Below are positions 8,436-16,743 of a stretch of 64,000 nucleotides of DNA, piece after piece. Made by a program: the position numbers and the translations under genes. Source of the DNA: Kitasatospora atroaurantiaca (GTDB taxonomy: Bacteria > Actinomycetota > Actinomycetes > Streptomycetales > Streptomycetaceae); the NCBI RefSeq assembly GCF_007828955.1, contig NZ_VIVR01000001.1, forward strand, positions 7,502,001 through 7,566,000, given 5' to 3'. Each line of letters begins with the position of its first letter. The stretch's first letter is position 1. Below the pieces are notes generated by a model that was given only the letters and a program-made list of their open reading frames with translations, was not told where the DNA came from and did no database searches.

Positions 8436-9866
8436 CTAGGGGAACGGCGTGGAAGGAGCCGAGTTCAGGGCGTCGTCGACGCGCTTCCAGAAGGCCTGGA
8501 AATCCGCCGGAGCGCCTCGATCCTCGGAGTACTGGGCGGAATGTGCCTTCAGTACCTCCATGTACTCCGGGGTGAGAATGACGAAGAACTCCCACCGGTT
8601 GTCCCCGCTCACCGCCGGAACGGCGCGGTTGCGCCCCTTGGCCAGTTCACGTGAGATCATCTTGAGGTCGAGCAGGTACTCGGGAAGCCGGCTCCCCGCG
8701 GGCGGGTTCTCCTGCATCTGCTCGGCGAGGCTGTCGAGCAAGGACTTCATCCAGTCGTAGTCCTGGAAGTCCAGTTCGATGGTGTAGGTGAGCTCCTGCG
8801 AACCGACCCTGTTCTCCCGCATCTTCTGGCACCACACCGGAGCCAGTTCCTGGGCGGACGCGGCCGTACGCGGATCGGCGCTCAACCGCGCTGCGAATGC
8901 TCGCAGATTCCCGTCGCCGATGCTTTCCTGGTACTCGAAGGCGACGGCCGGAAGGGCGACCCGTGTGGGTTGCAGTGTGCTGAAGTGCCCGAGGATGACC
9001 GCCTGCTCGTTCTCGGTCAGCGTTCCCCATTCGCCATGGGGGCCACCACACGCATCGGCGAGTTCGAACAGGCAGGCCGCGAAAGCACTGGCCTCGTTGC
9101 CTTGCCATTCCTGCTCGATCCAGTGCTCGAAGGCTGACTGGGCGTTCACAGGCTTCTCTCCCATCGGCTCTCGTCGAGCCGTGGCTCGATGCTTCCCGTC
9201 GTCGAACTGCTTCCTGCCGGCCAGCGCGCCGAGCCCGAGGGAAAGTCTCTTCTGTAGGCCGTCATACCGCGAACGAGCTGTCTGGTGACCGGCGTCGGCC
9301 GCCTTCTTGTACCATTTCAGCGCTTCGGTCGGGTTGCCGAGCCGCTCCTCGAAGAGAGTTCCCAGGAAGAGCGCGCCAAAAGTGCTGCCGAGCTGCGCGG
9401 ACCTCATGTACCAGTGCATGGCCGTTTCGAGCTCTGCGGCAGACGGCTCCTCCGGCATCTCCCCTCGCAGTCTGGCGCGCATGCGGCCTTCGGCTATGAG
9501 GCCCAACCGGGCCATCGCGTCGGCGTTCCCGGCACCTGCGGCCAGACGGTGGAGTTGTTCGATCCTGGGCAGGTTCTCGGTCCCGTCGCCGTCGCTCCAC
9601 TCCATCTCCAGTCGGCAGGCGGCCTCGTAGGCTTCTTCGGCCTGCGCCTCGGTGAGGAGTCCGTCCGGCAGGGCGAAGGATTCGGGTGGCGGTGGCAGCT
9701 GTGGCGGAGTCGAGAGGTTGCTGGGGAATTCGAAATGGTAGTGAATCCCTCCCATGACAAGTCCGGCCTGCACGACCGACATCGACACCGCTGTCCCGAC
9801 GGAGATCTCGTTACGAACCACGCCCGGCGCGGCGGCGGCCGCCTGATTCTGCGCCGCCTCGTCCAT
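8436..9866 (-). CDS. Sel1/TPR-repeat protein with NLR-like N-terminal motif
   Basis: Protein of 476 aa. Residues 14-46 (VVRNEISVGTAVS, then VVQAGLVMGGIHYHF) resemble a short motif seen ahead of effector or TPR domains in many Streptomyces STAND/TPR proteins; this is recalled, not searched. Residues about 75-215 contain Sel1-like repeats, for example AMHWYMRSAQLGSTFGALFL and EALKWYKKAADAGHQTA. Residues about 240-476 form an unrecognised alpha-rich domain (WIEQEWQGNEASAFAACLF, then FQDYDWMKSLLDSLAEQM). There is no signal peptide, so it should be cytosolic. The gene stands alone, convergent with the NIPSNAP gene. A role as an adaptor or conflict-system component is inference only. Confidence 0.7.
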   Translation of the reverse strand: MDEAAQNQAAAAAPGVVRNEISVGTAVSMSVVQAGLVMGGIHYHFEFPSNLSTPPQLPPPPESFALPDGLLTEAQAEEAYEAACRLEMEWSDGDGTENLPRIEQLHRLAAGAGNADAMARLGLIAEGRMRARLRGEMPEEPSAAELETAMHWYMRSAQLGSTFGALFLGTLFEERLGNPTEALKWYKKAADAGHQTARSRYDGLQKRLSLGLGALAGRKQFDDGKHRATARREPMGEKPVNAQSAFEHWIEQEWQGNEASAFAACLFELADACGGPHGEWGTLTENEQAVILGHFSTLQPTRVALPAVAFEYQESIGDGNLRAFAARLSADPRTAASAQELAPVWCQKMRENRVGSQELTYTIELDFQDYDWMKSLLDSLAEQMQENPPAGSRLPEYLLDLKMISRELAKGRNRAVPAVSGDNRWEFFVILTPEYMEVLKAHSAQYSEDRGAPADFQAFWKRVDDALNSAPSTPFP

Positions 9867-10046
9867 GAGGTCACCTCACTCGCTGCGCTTCCGTTCAGCG
9901 TCGCCGATGTCACATGCTGGTGATGGGCCGAACGGACGCGCCGACGGCGCCCGTGCAGGGAGGCTACCCGCGTCAACCATGGTGCGAGGCACCAGTTCTG
10001 GCCAACCTGGTGCAGCGCCGCATTGATCCTCCTGGCCCGCAGAAGA

Positions 10047-10084
10047 CTTCGGCCCCTCGCCCGGAGTCGGGAGAGGGGCCGAAG
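10047..10084. terminator. Strong hairpin terminator downstream of the serine protease gene
   Basis: A 12-bp perfect inverted repeat, CTTCGGCCCCTC at 10047-10058 and GAGGGGCCGAAG at 10073-10084. It continues inward through CCCG/CGGG around a GAGT loop with one mismatch. It lies 33 bases beyond the stop of the minus-strand protease gene, the usual place for an intrinsic terminator. There is no long T-run, as is common in Streptomyces. Confidence 0.8.
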
Positions 10085-10116
10085 CCGTCCGCCCGGAAGC
10101 GATCAGCTGGTTGGGG

Positions 10117-11655
10117 TCAGCTGGTCTGGATCGAGGTGTCGTCGATCACGAAGCTCGTCTGCAGCGAGGAGTCCTCGGTGCCGTTGAACTTCAGGGTGAC
10201 CGTCTGGCCCGCGTAGGAGGAGAGGTCGAAGGTCTTCTGCGCGTAGCCGGTGGCCGCGTTGACGTTGGAGTACGAGGCCAGCGTGGTGCCGTTGGCCGTG
10301 ACGGTCAGCTTGTCGTAGACGGTGGAGCCGGTCTCAGCGGTGTCGATGTGGAGCCAGAAGCTGAGGGTGGCCTTGCAGCCCGCCGGGATGGTCACCGACT
10401 GCGAGGCGCTGTCCGTGTGGGTGGAGCCGTAGCCGTTCAGCCAGGCCTTCCAGGAGCCGCCGTGCGCGGCCTGGCTGCTGCTGTTGTCGACGACGCCGCT
10501 GGTCGTCGTCCACGGGGCGGCGGTGCCGGTCTCGAAGCCGGCGTTGCCGAGAAGTTGGGCCGGGGTGCAGGTGCCGCCACCGGTGCTGACCGTCCAGGTG
10601 AAGCCGGTGGAGCCGGTCTTGTTGGCCGCGTCCTTGGCGGTCACGGTCACGTTGTACGTGCCCGCGGCGGTCGCGGTGCCGGTGATCAGGCCGCTGGAGC
10701 TGATCGACAGGCCGGTCGGCAGGCCGGTGGCGGTGAAGGTCAGCGGGGCGGTGCCGCCGCTCGCCTGGATCTGCAGGTTGGCGGAGGAGTTCACCGTGGT
10801 GGACTGGTTGCCCGGGTTGGTCACCGAGACGGCGGTGCCCGCCGGCTTCGTCAGAAGGCAGCCGCTGACGCTGAGGTCGATGGCGCGGCCGGCGCCGAGG
10901 CAGGTGGTGAACCAGTAGGTCTCTTCGCCGTAACTCTGGCCCTTGGTGGCCGTGGTGGTGCCGTCGGCCGCGACCTCGCACGGGTTGTTGAGCGTGCACA
11001 TCGCGCCATCGTCGTTACCGGTGTTGTTGATGCCGACGACCCTCTTGGTGGTGGCGTCGACGATCGGCGAACCGGAGGTGCCGTGGGTGGTGTTGCAGCC
11101 GGAGCTGTAGCGGATCGAGTCGTGCCAGGTCCACTGGTCCTCGCGCAGGGTGTCGACGAACCCGTTGACGGAGCAGTTCCACACCTGCTTCCAGTACGAG
11201 GACGGTATGAACATCGAGGAGCCGTTGGCCGGGTGCGTGTCGCTGATCGTCAGCGCCGTCGTGCCGTACTTGGTGCTGATGGACGCGTAGGTGTCGGTCA
11301 GCTGGTAGAGGGCGACGTCGGTGCCCGTCATGGTCGCGTAGAGCACCTTGTCCGCCTGGACGGTGCCCAGCGAGGTGCCGGCCCCGTTGAGCAGCGTGCC
11401 GGTTCGGCTGCTGCTGGCGTTCTGGATCACCTGGCCGGCGGTCGGCATGGTCGGCAGGCAGTGCCCGTTGGTGAGCATCAGGGCCCGGTCGGTGTCGACC
11501 GACGAGGGGTAGCGCACGAGCGATGCGGAGCAGTTGCTCAGTGCGATGGTGGCCGTCAGATCGCCTGCCTGGACGGCCTGTGCGGGCGTGGCGGCGGTTA
11601 ACACGCCGGCGACGATCGCGGCCGTGCCGAGTCCGGCGGCAAGTCTCTTGAACAT
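10117..11655 (-). CDS. Secreted trypsin-like serine protease with Ig-like and C-terminal beta-sandwich domains
   Basis: Protein of 512 aa. Residues 1-27 are a Sec signal peptide (MFKRLAAGLGTAAIVAG, then an Ala-x-Ala site after TPAQA). The protease domain (about 30-300) shows the S1 triad context: LTNGHCL for His, DVALYQL for Asp and GTSGSPIVD for Ser. It is followed by a putative Ig (He_PIG-like) domain (about 300-385: LPTGLSISSSGLITGTATAA) and a C-terminal beta-sandwich (about 395-512; ends SFVIDDTSIQTS), probably for substrate binding. ATG at 11655 is chosen over an upstream in-frame start because AAGGAG lies 6 bases before it and the signal peptide begins there. Codon 19, inside the signal peptide, is TTA (11599-11601), suggesting bldA-dependent production during development. 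Confidence 0.88.
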   Translation of the reverse strand: MFKRLAAGLGTAAIVAGVLTAATPAQAVQAGDLTATIALSNCSASLVRYPSSVDTDRALMLTNGHCLPTMPTAGQVIQNASSSRTGTLLNGAGTSLGTVQADKVLYATMTGTDVALYQLTDTYASISTKYGTTALTISDTHPANGSSMFIPSSYWKQVWNCSVNGFVDTLREDQWTWHDSIRYSSGCNTTHGTSGSPIVDATTKRVVGINNTGNDDGAMCTLNNPCEVAADGTTTATKGQSYGEETYWFTTCLGAGRAIDLSVSGCLLTKPAGTAVSVTNPGNQSTTVNSSANLQIQASGGTAPLTFTATGLPTGLSISSSGLITGTATAAGTYNVTVTAKDAANKTGSTGFTWTVSTGGGTCTPAQLLGNAGFETGTAAPWTTTSGVVDNSSSQAAHGGSWKAWLNGYGSTHTDSASQSVTIPAGCKATLSFWLHIDTAETGSTVYDKLTVTANGTTLASYSNVNAATGYAQKTFDLSSYAGQTVTLKFNGTEDSSLQTSFVIDDTSIQTS

Positions 11656-11988
11656 GACTCTCCTTGTGGGGGATTGCCGGGCGTACGACCGGTTGCGAAC
11701 GCCCAGGCCGCACGAAACTGCCATGACCGCATCAATGAGGTCAACTGTTCGGGCGGAATTAGTTGTTGGGTCCTCCGTCTCACCGGCCGACGGTTCGCCG
11801 GAAGCGGCCATGCCTTCGGCGGGTGCGCTGCCACCCGCGCGTCAATCGGGCGTACGCCTGGCAGAAAGGTGACGATTGATCCGCCGGGGATGGGGGAGTG
11901 TGCCGTAGCCAGGCACTGCCGAGACCCCCGGCGGCCAGTCGGCGATCACCGCCGGGCCGGACGTACTGCGATGAGCTGAGGAGACGTG
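11656..11988. other. Intergenic region between protease and pgm (divergent promoters)
   Basis: This 333-base gap separates divergent genes and holds no convincing coding sequence. For the protease, a TTGACC-like -35 reads on the minus strand at 11739-11744, but no good -10 follows. Nearer pgm there is a 6-bp inverted repeat TCAATC (11842-11847)/GATTGA (11874-11879) spaced 26 bases. GAGGAG at 11978-11983 is the pgm ribosome binding site. Both promoters are therefore only inferred from position. Confidence 0.4.
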
Positions 11989-13638
11989 ATGGTGCACGCG
12001 CGGGCCGGACAGCAGGCTGCTCCCGACGATCTGGTCGACGTGGCCAGGCTGGTGACCGCCTATTACTCCCTCCACCCCGACCCGGAGGTGCCTGACCAGC
12101 AGGTCGCCTTCGGCACCTCGGGCCACCGCGGCTCGTCCCTGGACACGGCGTTCAACGACGATCACATCGCCGCGACCACCCAGGCGATCTGTGAGTACCG
12201 TGCCGCCCAGGGCATCACCGGCCCGCTGTTTCTGGGCGCGGACACCCATGCCCTGTCCGAGCCGGCGAGGACGACCGCGCTCGAGGTGCTCGCCGCCAAC
12301 GGCGTCACCGTGCTGCTCGACAGCGCCGACGGCTACACCCCCACACCCGCCGTCTCGCACGCGATCCTGGCCCACAACCGCAGCAGCAGCCCGCTCGACC
12401 GGGCCGACGGCATCGTGGTGACCCCTTCCCACAACCCGCCCGCAGACGGCGGCTTCAAGTACAACCCGCCGAACGGCGGCCCGGCCGGATCCGAGGCCAC
12501 CGGGTGGATCCAGAACCGCGCCAACGCCCTCATCCGGGCCGGCCTCACCGGTGTGCACCGGGTGCCGTACGCCCGGGCGCTGGTGGCCGCGACCACAGGC
12601 CGGTACGACTATCTCGGCCGCTACACCGAGGACCTGCCCTCCGTCCTCGACCTGGACGCCGTGCGCGCGGCCGGCCTGCGGATCGGGGCGGACCCGCTGG
12701 GCGGCGCGTCGGTCGCGTACTGGGGCCGGATCGCCGAGACCCACCGGCTGGACCTGACGGTGGTCAATCCGCTCACCGATCCCACCTGGCGCTTCATGAC
12801 GCTGGACTGGGACGGCAAGATCCGCATGGACTGCTCCTCCCCGTACGCCATGGCCTCGCTGATCGGCCGTCGGGACGAGTACGCCATCGCCACCGGGAAC
12901 GACGCGGACGCCGACCGCCACGGCATCGTCACCCCCGACGGCGGCCTGATGAACCCCAACCACTATCTGGCGGTGGCCGTCGACTATCTCTACCGGCACC
13001 GCTCCGAGTGGCCGGCCGACGCCGCCGTCGGCAAGACCCTGGTCTCCTCCTCGATGATCGACCGGGTGGCGGCCGACCTCAAGCGCGAGCTGGTCGAGGT
13101 GCCGGTCGGCTTCAAGTGGTTCGTCGACGGCCTGGTCGGCGCTTCGATCGCCTTCGGCGGCGAGGAGTCCGCCGGGGCCTCCTTCCTGCGCCGCGACGGC
13201 TCGGTGTGGACCACCGACAAGGACGGCATCCTGCTGGCGCTCCTCGCCTCGGAGATCACCGCCGTGACCGGGAGCACCCCGAGCGAGTACTACCGTGCGC
13301 TCACCGACCGCTTCGGTGCTCCCGCCTACGCCCGGGTGGACGCGCCGGCCGACCGGACCCGGAAGGCCCTGCTGGCGAAGCTCTCCGCCGACCAGGTCAC
13401 CGCGGACCGGCTGGCCGGCGAGCCGATCACGGCGATCCTCACCGAGGCACCGGGCAACGGGGCGGCCATCGGCGGCCTGAAGGTCTGCACGGAGAACGCC
13501 TGGTTCGCGGCCCGTCCCTCCGGCACCGAGGACGTGTACAAGATCTACGCCGAGAGTTTCCACGGCCCCGACCACCTTGCCCAGGTCCAGGACGAGGCCA
13601 GGGCACTGGTGACCCAGGCACTCGGTCAGGCCGAATGA
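11989..13638 (+). CDS. pgm: Phosphoglucomutase (alpha-D-glucose phosphate-specific)
   Basis: Protein of 549 aa, the usual length for bacterial Pgm, interconverting glucose 1-phosphate and glucose 6-phosphate for glycogen, trehalose and envelope sugar supply. Visible motifs: FGTSGHRG near residue 40, the phosphoserine loop VVTPSHNPP near residue 145, the metal loop GNDADADRHG near 305, the sugar-binding GGEESAGASF near 385 and the phosphate-binding RPSGTEDVYKIY near 510. The ATG at 11989 has GAGGAG five bases upstream; GTG at 11986 is an equal alternative. The gene is monocistronic, convergent with the P450 gene only 11 bases away. Confidence 0.95.
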   Translation: MVHARAGQQAAPDDLVDVARLVTAYYSLHPDPEVPDQQVAFGTSGHRGSSLDTAFNDDHIAATTQAICEYRAAQGITGPLFLGADTHALSEPARTTALEVLAANGVTVLLDSADGYTPTPAVSHAILAHNRSSSPLDRADGIVVTPSHNPPADGGFKYNPPNGGPAGSEATGWIQNRANALIRAGLTGVHRVPYARALVAATTGRYDYLGRYTEDLPSVLDLDAVRAAGLRIGADPLGGASVAYWGRIAETHRLDLTVVNPLTDPTWRFMTLDWDGKIRMDCSSPYAMASLIGRRDEYAIATGNDADADRHGIVTPDGGLMNPNHYLAVAVDYLYRHRSEWPADAAVGKTLVSSSMIDRVAADLKRELVEVPVGFKWFVDGLVGASIAFGGEESAGASFLRRDGSVWTTDKDGILLALLASEITAVTGSTPSEYYRALTDRFGAPAYARVDAPADRTRKALLAKLSADQVTADRLAGEPITAILTEAPGNGAAIGGLKVCTENAWFAARPSGTEDVYKIYAESFHGPDHLAQVQDEARALVTQALGQAE

Positions 13639-13649
13639 GCCCCGTGTGG

Positions 13650-14981
13650 CTACCCCGTTGCCCGGAGGACGGCGGGTGTGGGGCCGTCAGGGCGGACGGT
13701 GATGCTGTAGGCGGCCTTGGTGGGGATGGCGTGGAAGGTGAGCGTGTGGGCGGGCAGGAGGTGCTCGAGCAGGACGGTCGCCTCGCGGAGGGCGAACTGA
13801 AGGCCGAGGCAGGCGCGGGCGCCGATGCCGAAGGGGAAGTACGCGCCGAGGTGGGTGGGGCGGCCGCCGGGGGTGGTGAAGCGCCGGGGGTCGAAGCGGT
13901 CGGGGTCCGGCCACAGGGCGGGGTCGCGGTGGGTGAGGTACGGGCAGACCAGGACGTCGGTACCCGCTTCGACGCGACGGCCCGCCAGGGTGTCGTCCTC
14001 GGTGGCGTGGCGGGGGAGCAGCCAGGCCGACGGGTACAGCCGTAGCGTTTCGCTGACGAGGGCCTGGACGGCTTCCTTGCGTTCCGGTGATCCTTCGCCG
14101 CCGGCGTTCAGGGCCTGCTCGCGGGCCTCGGGGTGGCGGTCGAGGAGCAGGTAGAGCCAGGTCAGGGTGGTGGCGGTGGTTTCGTGGCCGGCGACCAGGA
14201 GGGTGACGAGTTCGTCGCGGATGAGCCGGTCGGTGTACTCGGGGCGGTCGGCGGCGGCGTCGAGCAGGACGTGCAGCAGGCCCGGGCCGTCGGGGCCGGT
14301 CGCGCCCCGGCGGGCGGCTTCGATGGCGTGCCGGGCGACGGTGTCGATCCTGGCGAGGTCAGCGGCGACGGCCTCCGGGGCGTCGACGGTGTCTGCGGGC
14401 AGGGACGGCAGTGCGGCCACCACCGTTCCGACGGCGGACAGTTCGAGCTCGGTGGTCTCGTCGAGGGGGTGTCCGGTGAGGGAGCGCCAGATGGTGTCCA
14501 GGGCGAAGCGCCGCATCTCCTCGCCGACGTCGATGGTCTGCCCCGTGCGGGCGTACCCGGCCCAGCGGTCGGCGGTGACGCGGGCGGCGTCGATGATCCG
14601 CTGCCCGTACCGGCGCATCCCGGTGCCGGTGAACTGGGACTGGAGCAGGCGCCGTTGCTTCTTCCAGGCCTCGCCGGTGGCGGCGAGGACTCCGTCGCCG
14701 ACCAGCAGGCGGGCGCGGTGGGAGCGTTTGACGTATCGATCCGGGTGCTGGGCGAGGACGTGCTGGACGGCTCGCGGTTCCGTCACCAGGACCGTGGGGC
14801 GCGGCCCGAGGCGGAAGGCGGCGATGCCGCCGAGCCGGTCGCGCGCCTGGGCCAGCAGGTCGATCAGTTCGCCCCCGCCCGAGCGCCACCGTTCCACGAC
14901 GGCGGCATCCAGCTCGGGGACCGGTCGACCGGCGCCCGGAGCGGACGGAGGGGCGGAGGCGAGGTGGGATTCCGTGGCCAC
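13650..14981 (-). CDS. Cytochrome P450
   Basis: Protein of 443 aa with complete P450 signatures: I-helix oxygen-binding LLVAGHETTATT, K-helix SETLRLYP (ExxR), a PERF-like FDPRRF, and the heme-thiolate loop FPFGIGARACLGLQ with the Cys ligand. There is no N-terminal membrane anchor, so it is soluble. The helix C region WKKQRRLLQSQFTG resembles the fatty-acid/terpenoid hydroxylase type more than the usual Streptomyces CYP105/107 groups; this is an impression. No ferredoxin gene is adjacent, so electrons must come from elsewhere. No partner gene indicates the substrate. Confidence 0.93.
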   Translation of the reverse strand: MATESHLASAPPSAPGAGRPVPELDAAVVERWRSGGGELIDLLAQARDRLGGIAAFRLGPRPTVLVTEPRAVQHVLAQHPDRYVKRSHRARLLVGDGVLAATGEAWKKQRRLLQSQFTGTGMRRYGQRIIDAARVTADRWAGYARTGQTIDVGEEMRRFALDTIWRSLTGHPLDETTELELSAVGTVVAALPSLPADTVDAPEAVAADLARIDTVARHAIEAARRGATGPDGPGLLHVLLDAAADRPEYTDRLIRDELVTLLVAGHETTATTLTWLYLLLDRHPEAREQALNAGGEGSPERKEAVQALVSETLRLYPSAWLLPRHATEDDTLAGRRVEAGTDVLVCPYLTHRDPALWPDPDRFDPRRFTTPGGRPTHLGAYFPFGIGARACLGLQFALREATVLLEHLLPAHTLTFHAIPTKAAYSITVRPDGPTPAVLRATG

Positions 14982-15075
14982 GGGGGCTTCTCCTGTTCGA
15001 CCGCTGAGCTCAGTCCCACGGAGCGTGGACGGACTGACTGTACGTCAGGCGGTGTATCCGGAGAGCCCGATGTGG

Positions 15076-15378
15076 TCAGGAGCCGAGGATCCTGGCCTTC
15101 TGCGCCTCGAACTCGCTCTCGGTGAGCAGGCCCTGGCTCTTGAGCTCGCCGAGCTCCTTGAGCTGGGCGATCTTGCTGCTCATGTCGTCCGCCGGTGCGG
15201 CCGGAGCAGGTGCGGCCGGAGCTGGTGCAGCCGGAGCCGGTTCGGCGTAGACGGGCTGAGCGGCGGCGTCCTGCTGGGCCCAGCGGCCGGCCTGCCGTCG
15301 GGAGACGCGATTGGAGACCGCGGTGGCGGTCCCGGCGACCACGGCGGTACGAGCGACACCGCGAAGAAGGCCTGGCAT
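15076..15378 (-). CDS. SHOCT-domain small protein
   Basis: Protein of 100 aa. The N-terminus has a short hydrophobic stretch (GVARTAVVAGTATAVSNRV), the middle is an Ala/Pro linker (APAAPAPAAP repeats), and the C-terminal 30 residues are a SHOCT domain (KIAQLKELGELKSQGLLTE, then SEFEAQKARIL). ATG at 15378 follows GAGGAG seven bases upstream. It lies downstream of the DUF6325-type gene and is probably co-transcribed with it. SHOCT domains are short C-terminal modules thought to mediate interactions; the exact role is unknown. A second copy of this gene is at 53343-53669. Confidence 0.85.
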   Translation of the reverse strand: MPGLLRGVARTAVVAGTATAVSNRVSRRQAGRWAQQDAAAQPVYAEPAPAAPAPAAPAPAAPADDMSSKIAQLKELGELKSQGLLTESEFEAQKARILGS

Positions 15379-15440
15379 GATGTTTCTCCTCTGCTGGCCG
15401 GCCGATTTCGAAGGGCCGGGCGGGAATGGCCGGGAAAGGG

Positions 15441-15884
15441 TCAGGCCTTGGACTCGGCAGCGTCGAGCGAGGCCAGGATCTCCTGGACCGGGATGCGCCC
15501 GTTGGCGACGAGCCGGCCGCCGCCGCGGCGCAGCGCTGCCGCGAACGGTCCGGCCCACACGTTCTCGTAGACCAGAATGCCCGCGGAGCTGCCCGGCTCG
15601 AGAATGGCGCTCACGTCGTCGATCTCGTCCTGGCCGAGCAGGCCCGAGGAGACGCCCTCGAAGACGGTGAGGTCGTAGTCGCTGTCGCCGGTCAGGTCGA
15701 CGAGCTGTACTCCTTCGACCGTTCCGTTCTCTTCCTTCTTGACGAAGATCAGGTCCAGGATCCGGATGATGCCCCGATCGACGAGGTCGACCAGGAGGGG
15801 CAGTCCTTCGCCGGTCATCCGGCTTCCCGGGAACTCGACCACCAGGTAGTCGATCGGTCCAGGTTCATAAGGCTCGTTGCTCAC
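15441..15884 (-). CDS. DUF6325-family protein (SHOCT partner)
   Basis: Protein of 147 aa, opening SNEPYEPGPIDYLVVEFPG and containing VDLVDRGIIRILDLIFVKK and a C-terminal VWAGPFAAALRRGGGRLVA. This pattern matches a conserved actinobacterial family (DUF6325, related to DUF1269) that commonly sits beside SHOCT proteins. There is no membrane segment, and the biochemical role is unknown. The start is GTG at 15884 with GAGGAG upstream. It is followed by the SHOCT gene after 62 bases, likely an operon. A truncated copy exists at 53666-53801. Confidence 0.8.
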   Translation of the reverse strand: MSNEPYEPGPIDYLVVEFPGSRMTGEGLPLLVDLVDRGIIRILDLIFVKKEENGTVEGVQLVDLTGDSDYDLTVFEGVSSGLLGQDEIDDVSAILEPGSSAGILVYENVWAGPFAAALRRGGGRLVANGRIPVQEILASLDAAESKA

Positions 15885-16021
15885 GTCAGCTCCTCGTCCG
15901 GTCGGCCGGCCGGCCCACGACCGGGGATCCGGCCGGTCACCGCCGCCTTCGTCGTTCCACTCGTCATTCCAGCAGTGGGCGGACCCGAGCGCATCTCGGT
16001 CGAGGGGCGGACGGCGCCCGG

Positions 16022-16561
16022 TCATGCCTGCTCCTTGGCCTCGAATCGCGCGACGGCGTCCTGGATCAGGTCGAGGTTGCCCTCGGTGTCGGCGGTCGCG
16101 TCGACGGTCAGTCCTGGCTCGTCCGTGCGCAGTGGTTCCAGGGCGTCGTACTGGGAGTCCAGGAGCCCCGGTGGCATGAAATGTCCGGCCCGCTGTGAGA
16201 TCCGGGCGCGGGCGATCTTCCGGTCCAGGGCCAGGTGAAGGAACCAGACGCCCGGGCCGGCCGCACGAAGGAGGACCCGGTACTCGTGCTTGAGGGCCGA
16301 GCAGGAGAGGACGGCTCCCTGTCGGGCGTGGGTGGTCTCCCGGATCCAGCCGGACACCGAGCGGAGCCATGGCTCGCGGTCCTCGTCGTCGAGCGCTCGG
16401 CCCGCAGCCATCTTGGCGATGTTCTCCGGCGAGTGGAAGTCGTCGCCCTCCACGAAGGGCACGCCTCGTCGGCGGGCGAGCAGACGCCCCACGGTGCTCT
16501 TGCCGGATGCGGCGACACCCATGACCACCACGATCGTCGGCGCCGTTCCGGACGTCTCCAC
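16022..16561 (-). CDS. gntK: Gluconokinase
   Basis: Protein of 179 aa, typical of bacterial gluconokinases, which phosphorylate D-gluconate to 6-phosphogluconate using ATP. Seen in the sequence: Walker A loop GVAASGKST (residues 16-24), the substrate motif GDDFHSPENIAKMAAGRALD, and the adenine/phosphate region CSALKHEYRVLLR. The start is GTG at 16561 with AAGGAG a few bases upstream; longer in-frame starts would add a basic, unconserved extension. It is divergent from the D-2-hydroxyacid dehydrogenase gene with 182 bases between. No gluconate permease or GntR regulator is adjacent. Confidence 0.92.
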   Translation of the reverse strand: METSGTAPTIVVVMGVAASGKSTVGRLLARRRGVPFVEGDDFHSPENIAKMAAGRALDDEDREPWLRSVSGWIRETTHARQGAVLSCSALKHEYRVLLRAAGPGVWFLHLALDRKIARARISQRAGHFMPPGLLDSQYDALEPLRTDEPGLTVDATADTEGNLDLIQDAVARFEAKEQA

Positions 16562-16743
16562 CGTGCTCCTTCCGGGGCCTCGGGCGATCTCGCCACCCCC
16601 GCCGAGATCCTGCGGGGCGGGCAGGCGGGTGGGGCGCCCGCGACGCCGCAGGGCCGGCAAGACCTACCCGGATGGCCCCTGGAAGGGCGATGATCCGCCT
16701 TCGCCGGTTTGCCGGGGCGGGCCGTCGCTGCTGAGATCCGTCC

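Noticed and set aside
10111..11601. A 496-codon plus-strand frame
   Set aside because: Antisense to the secreted protease, Gly/Val/Arg-rich with no motif.
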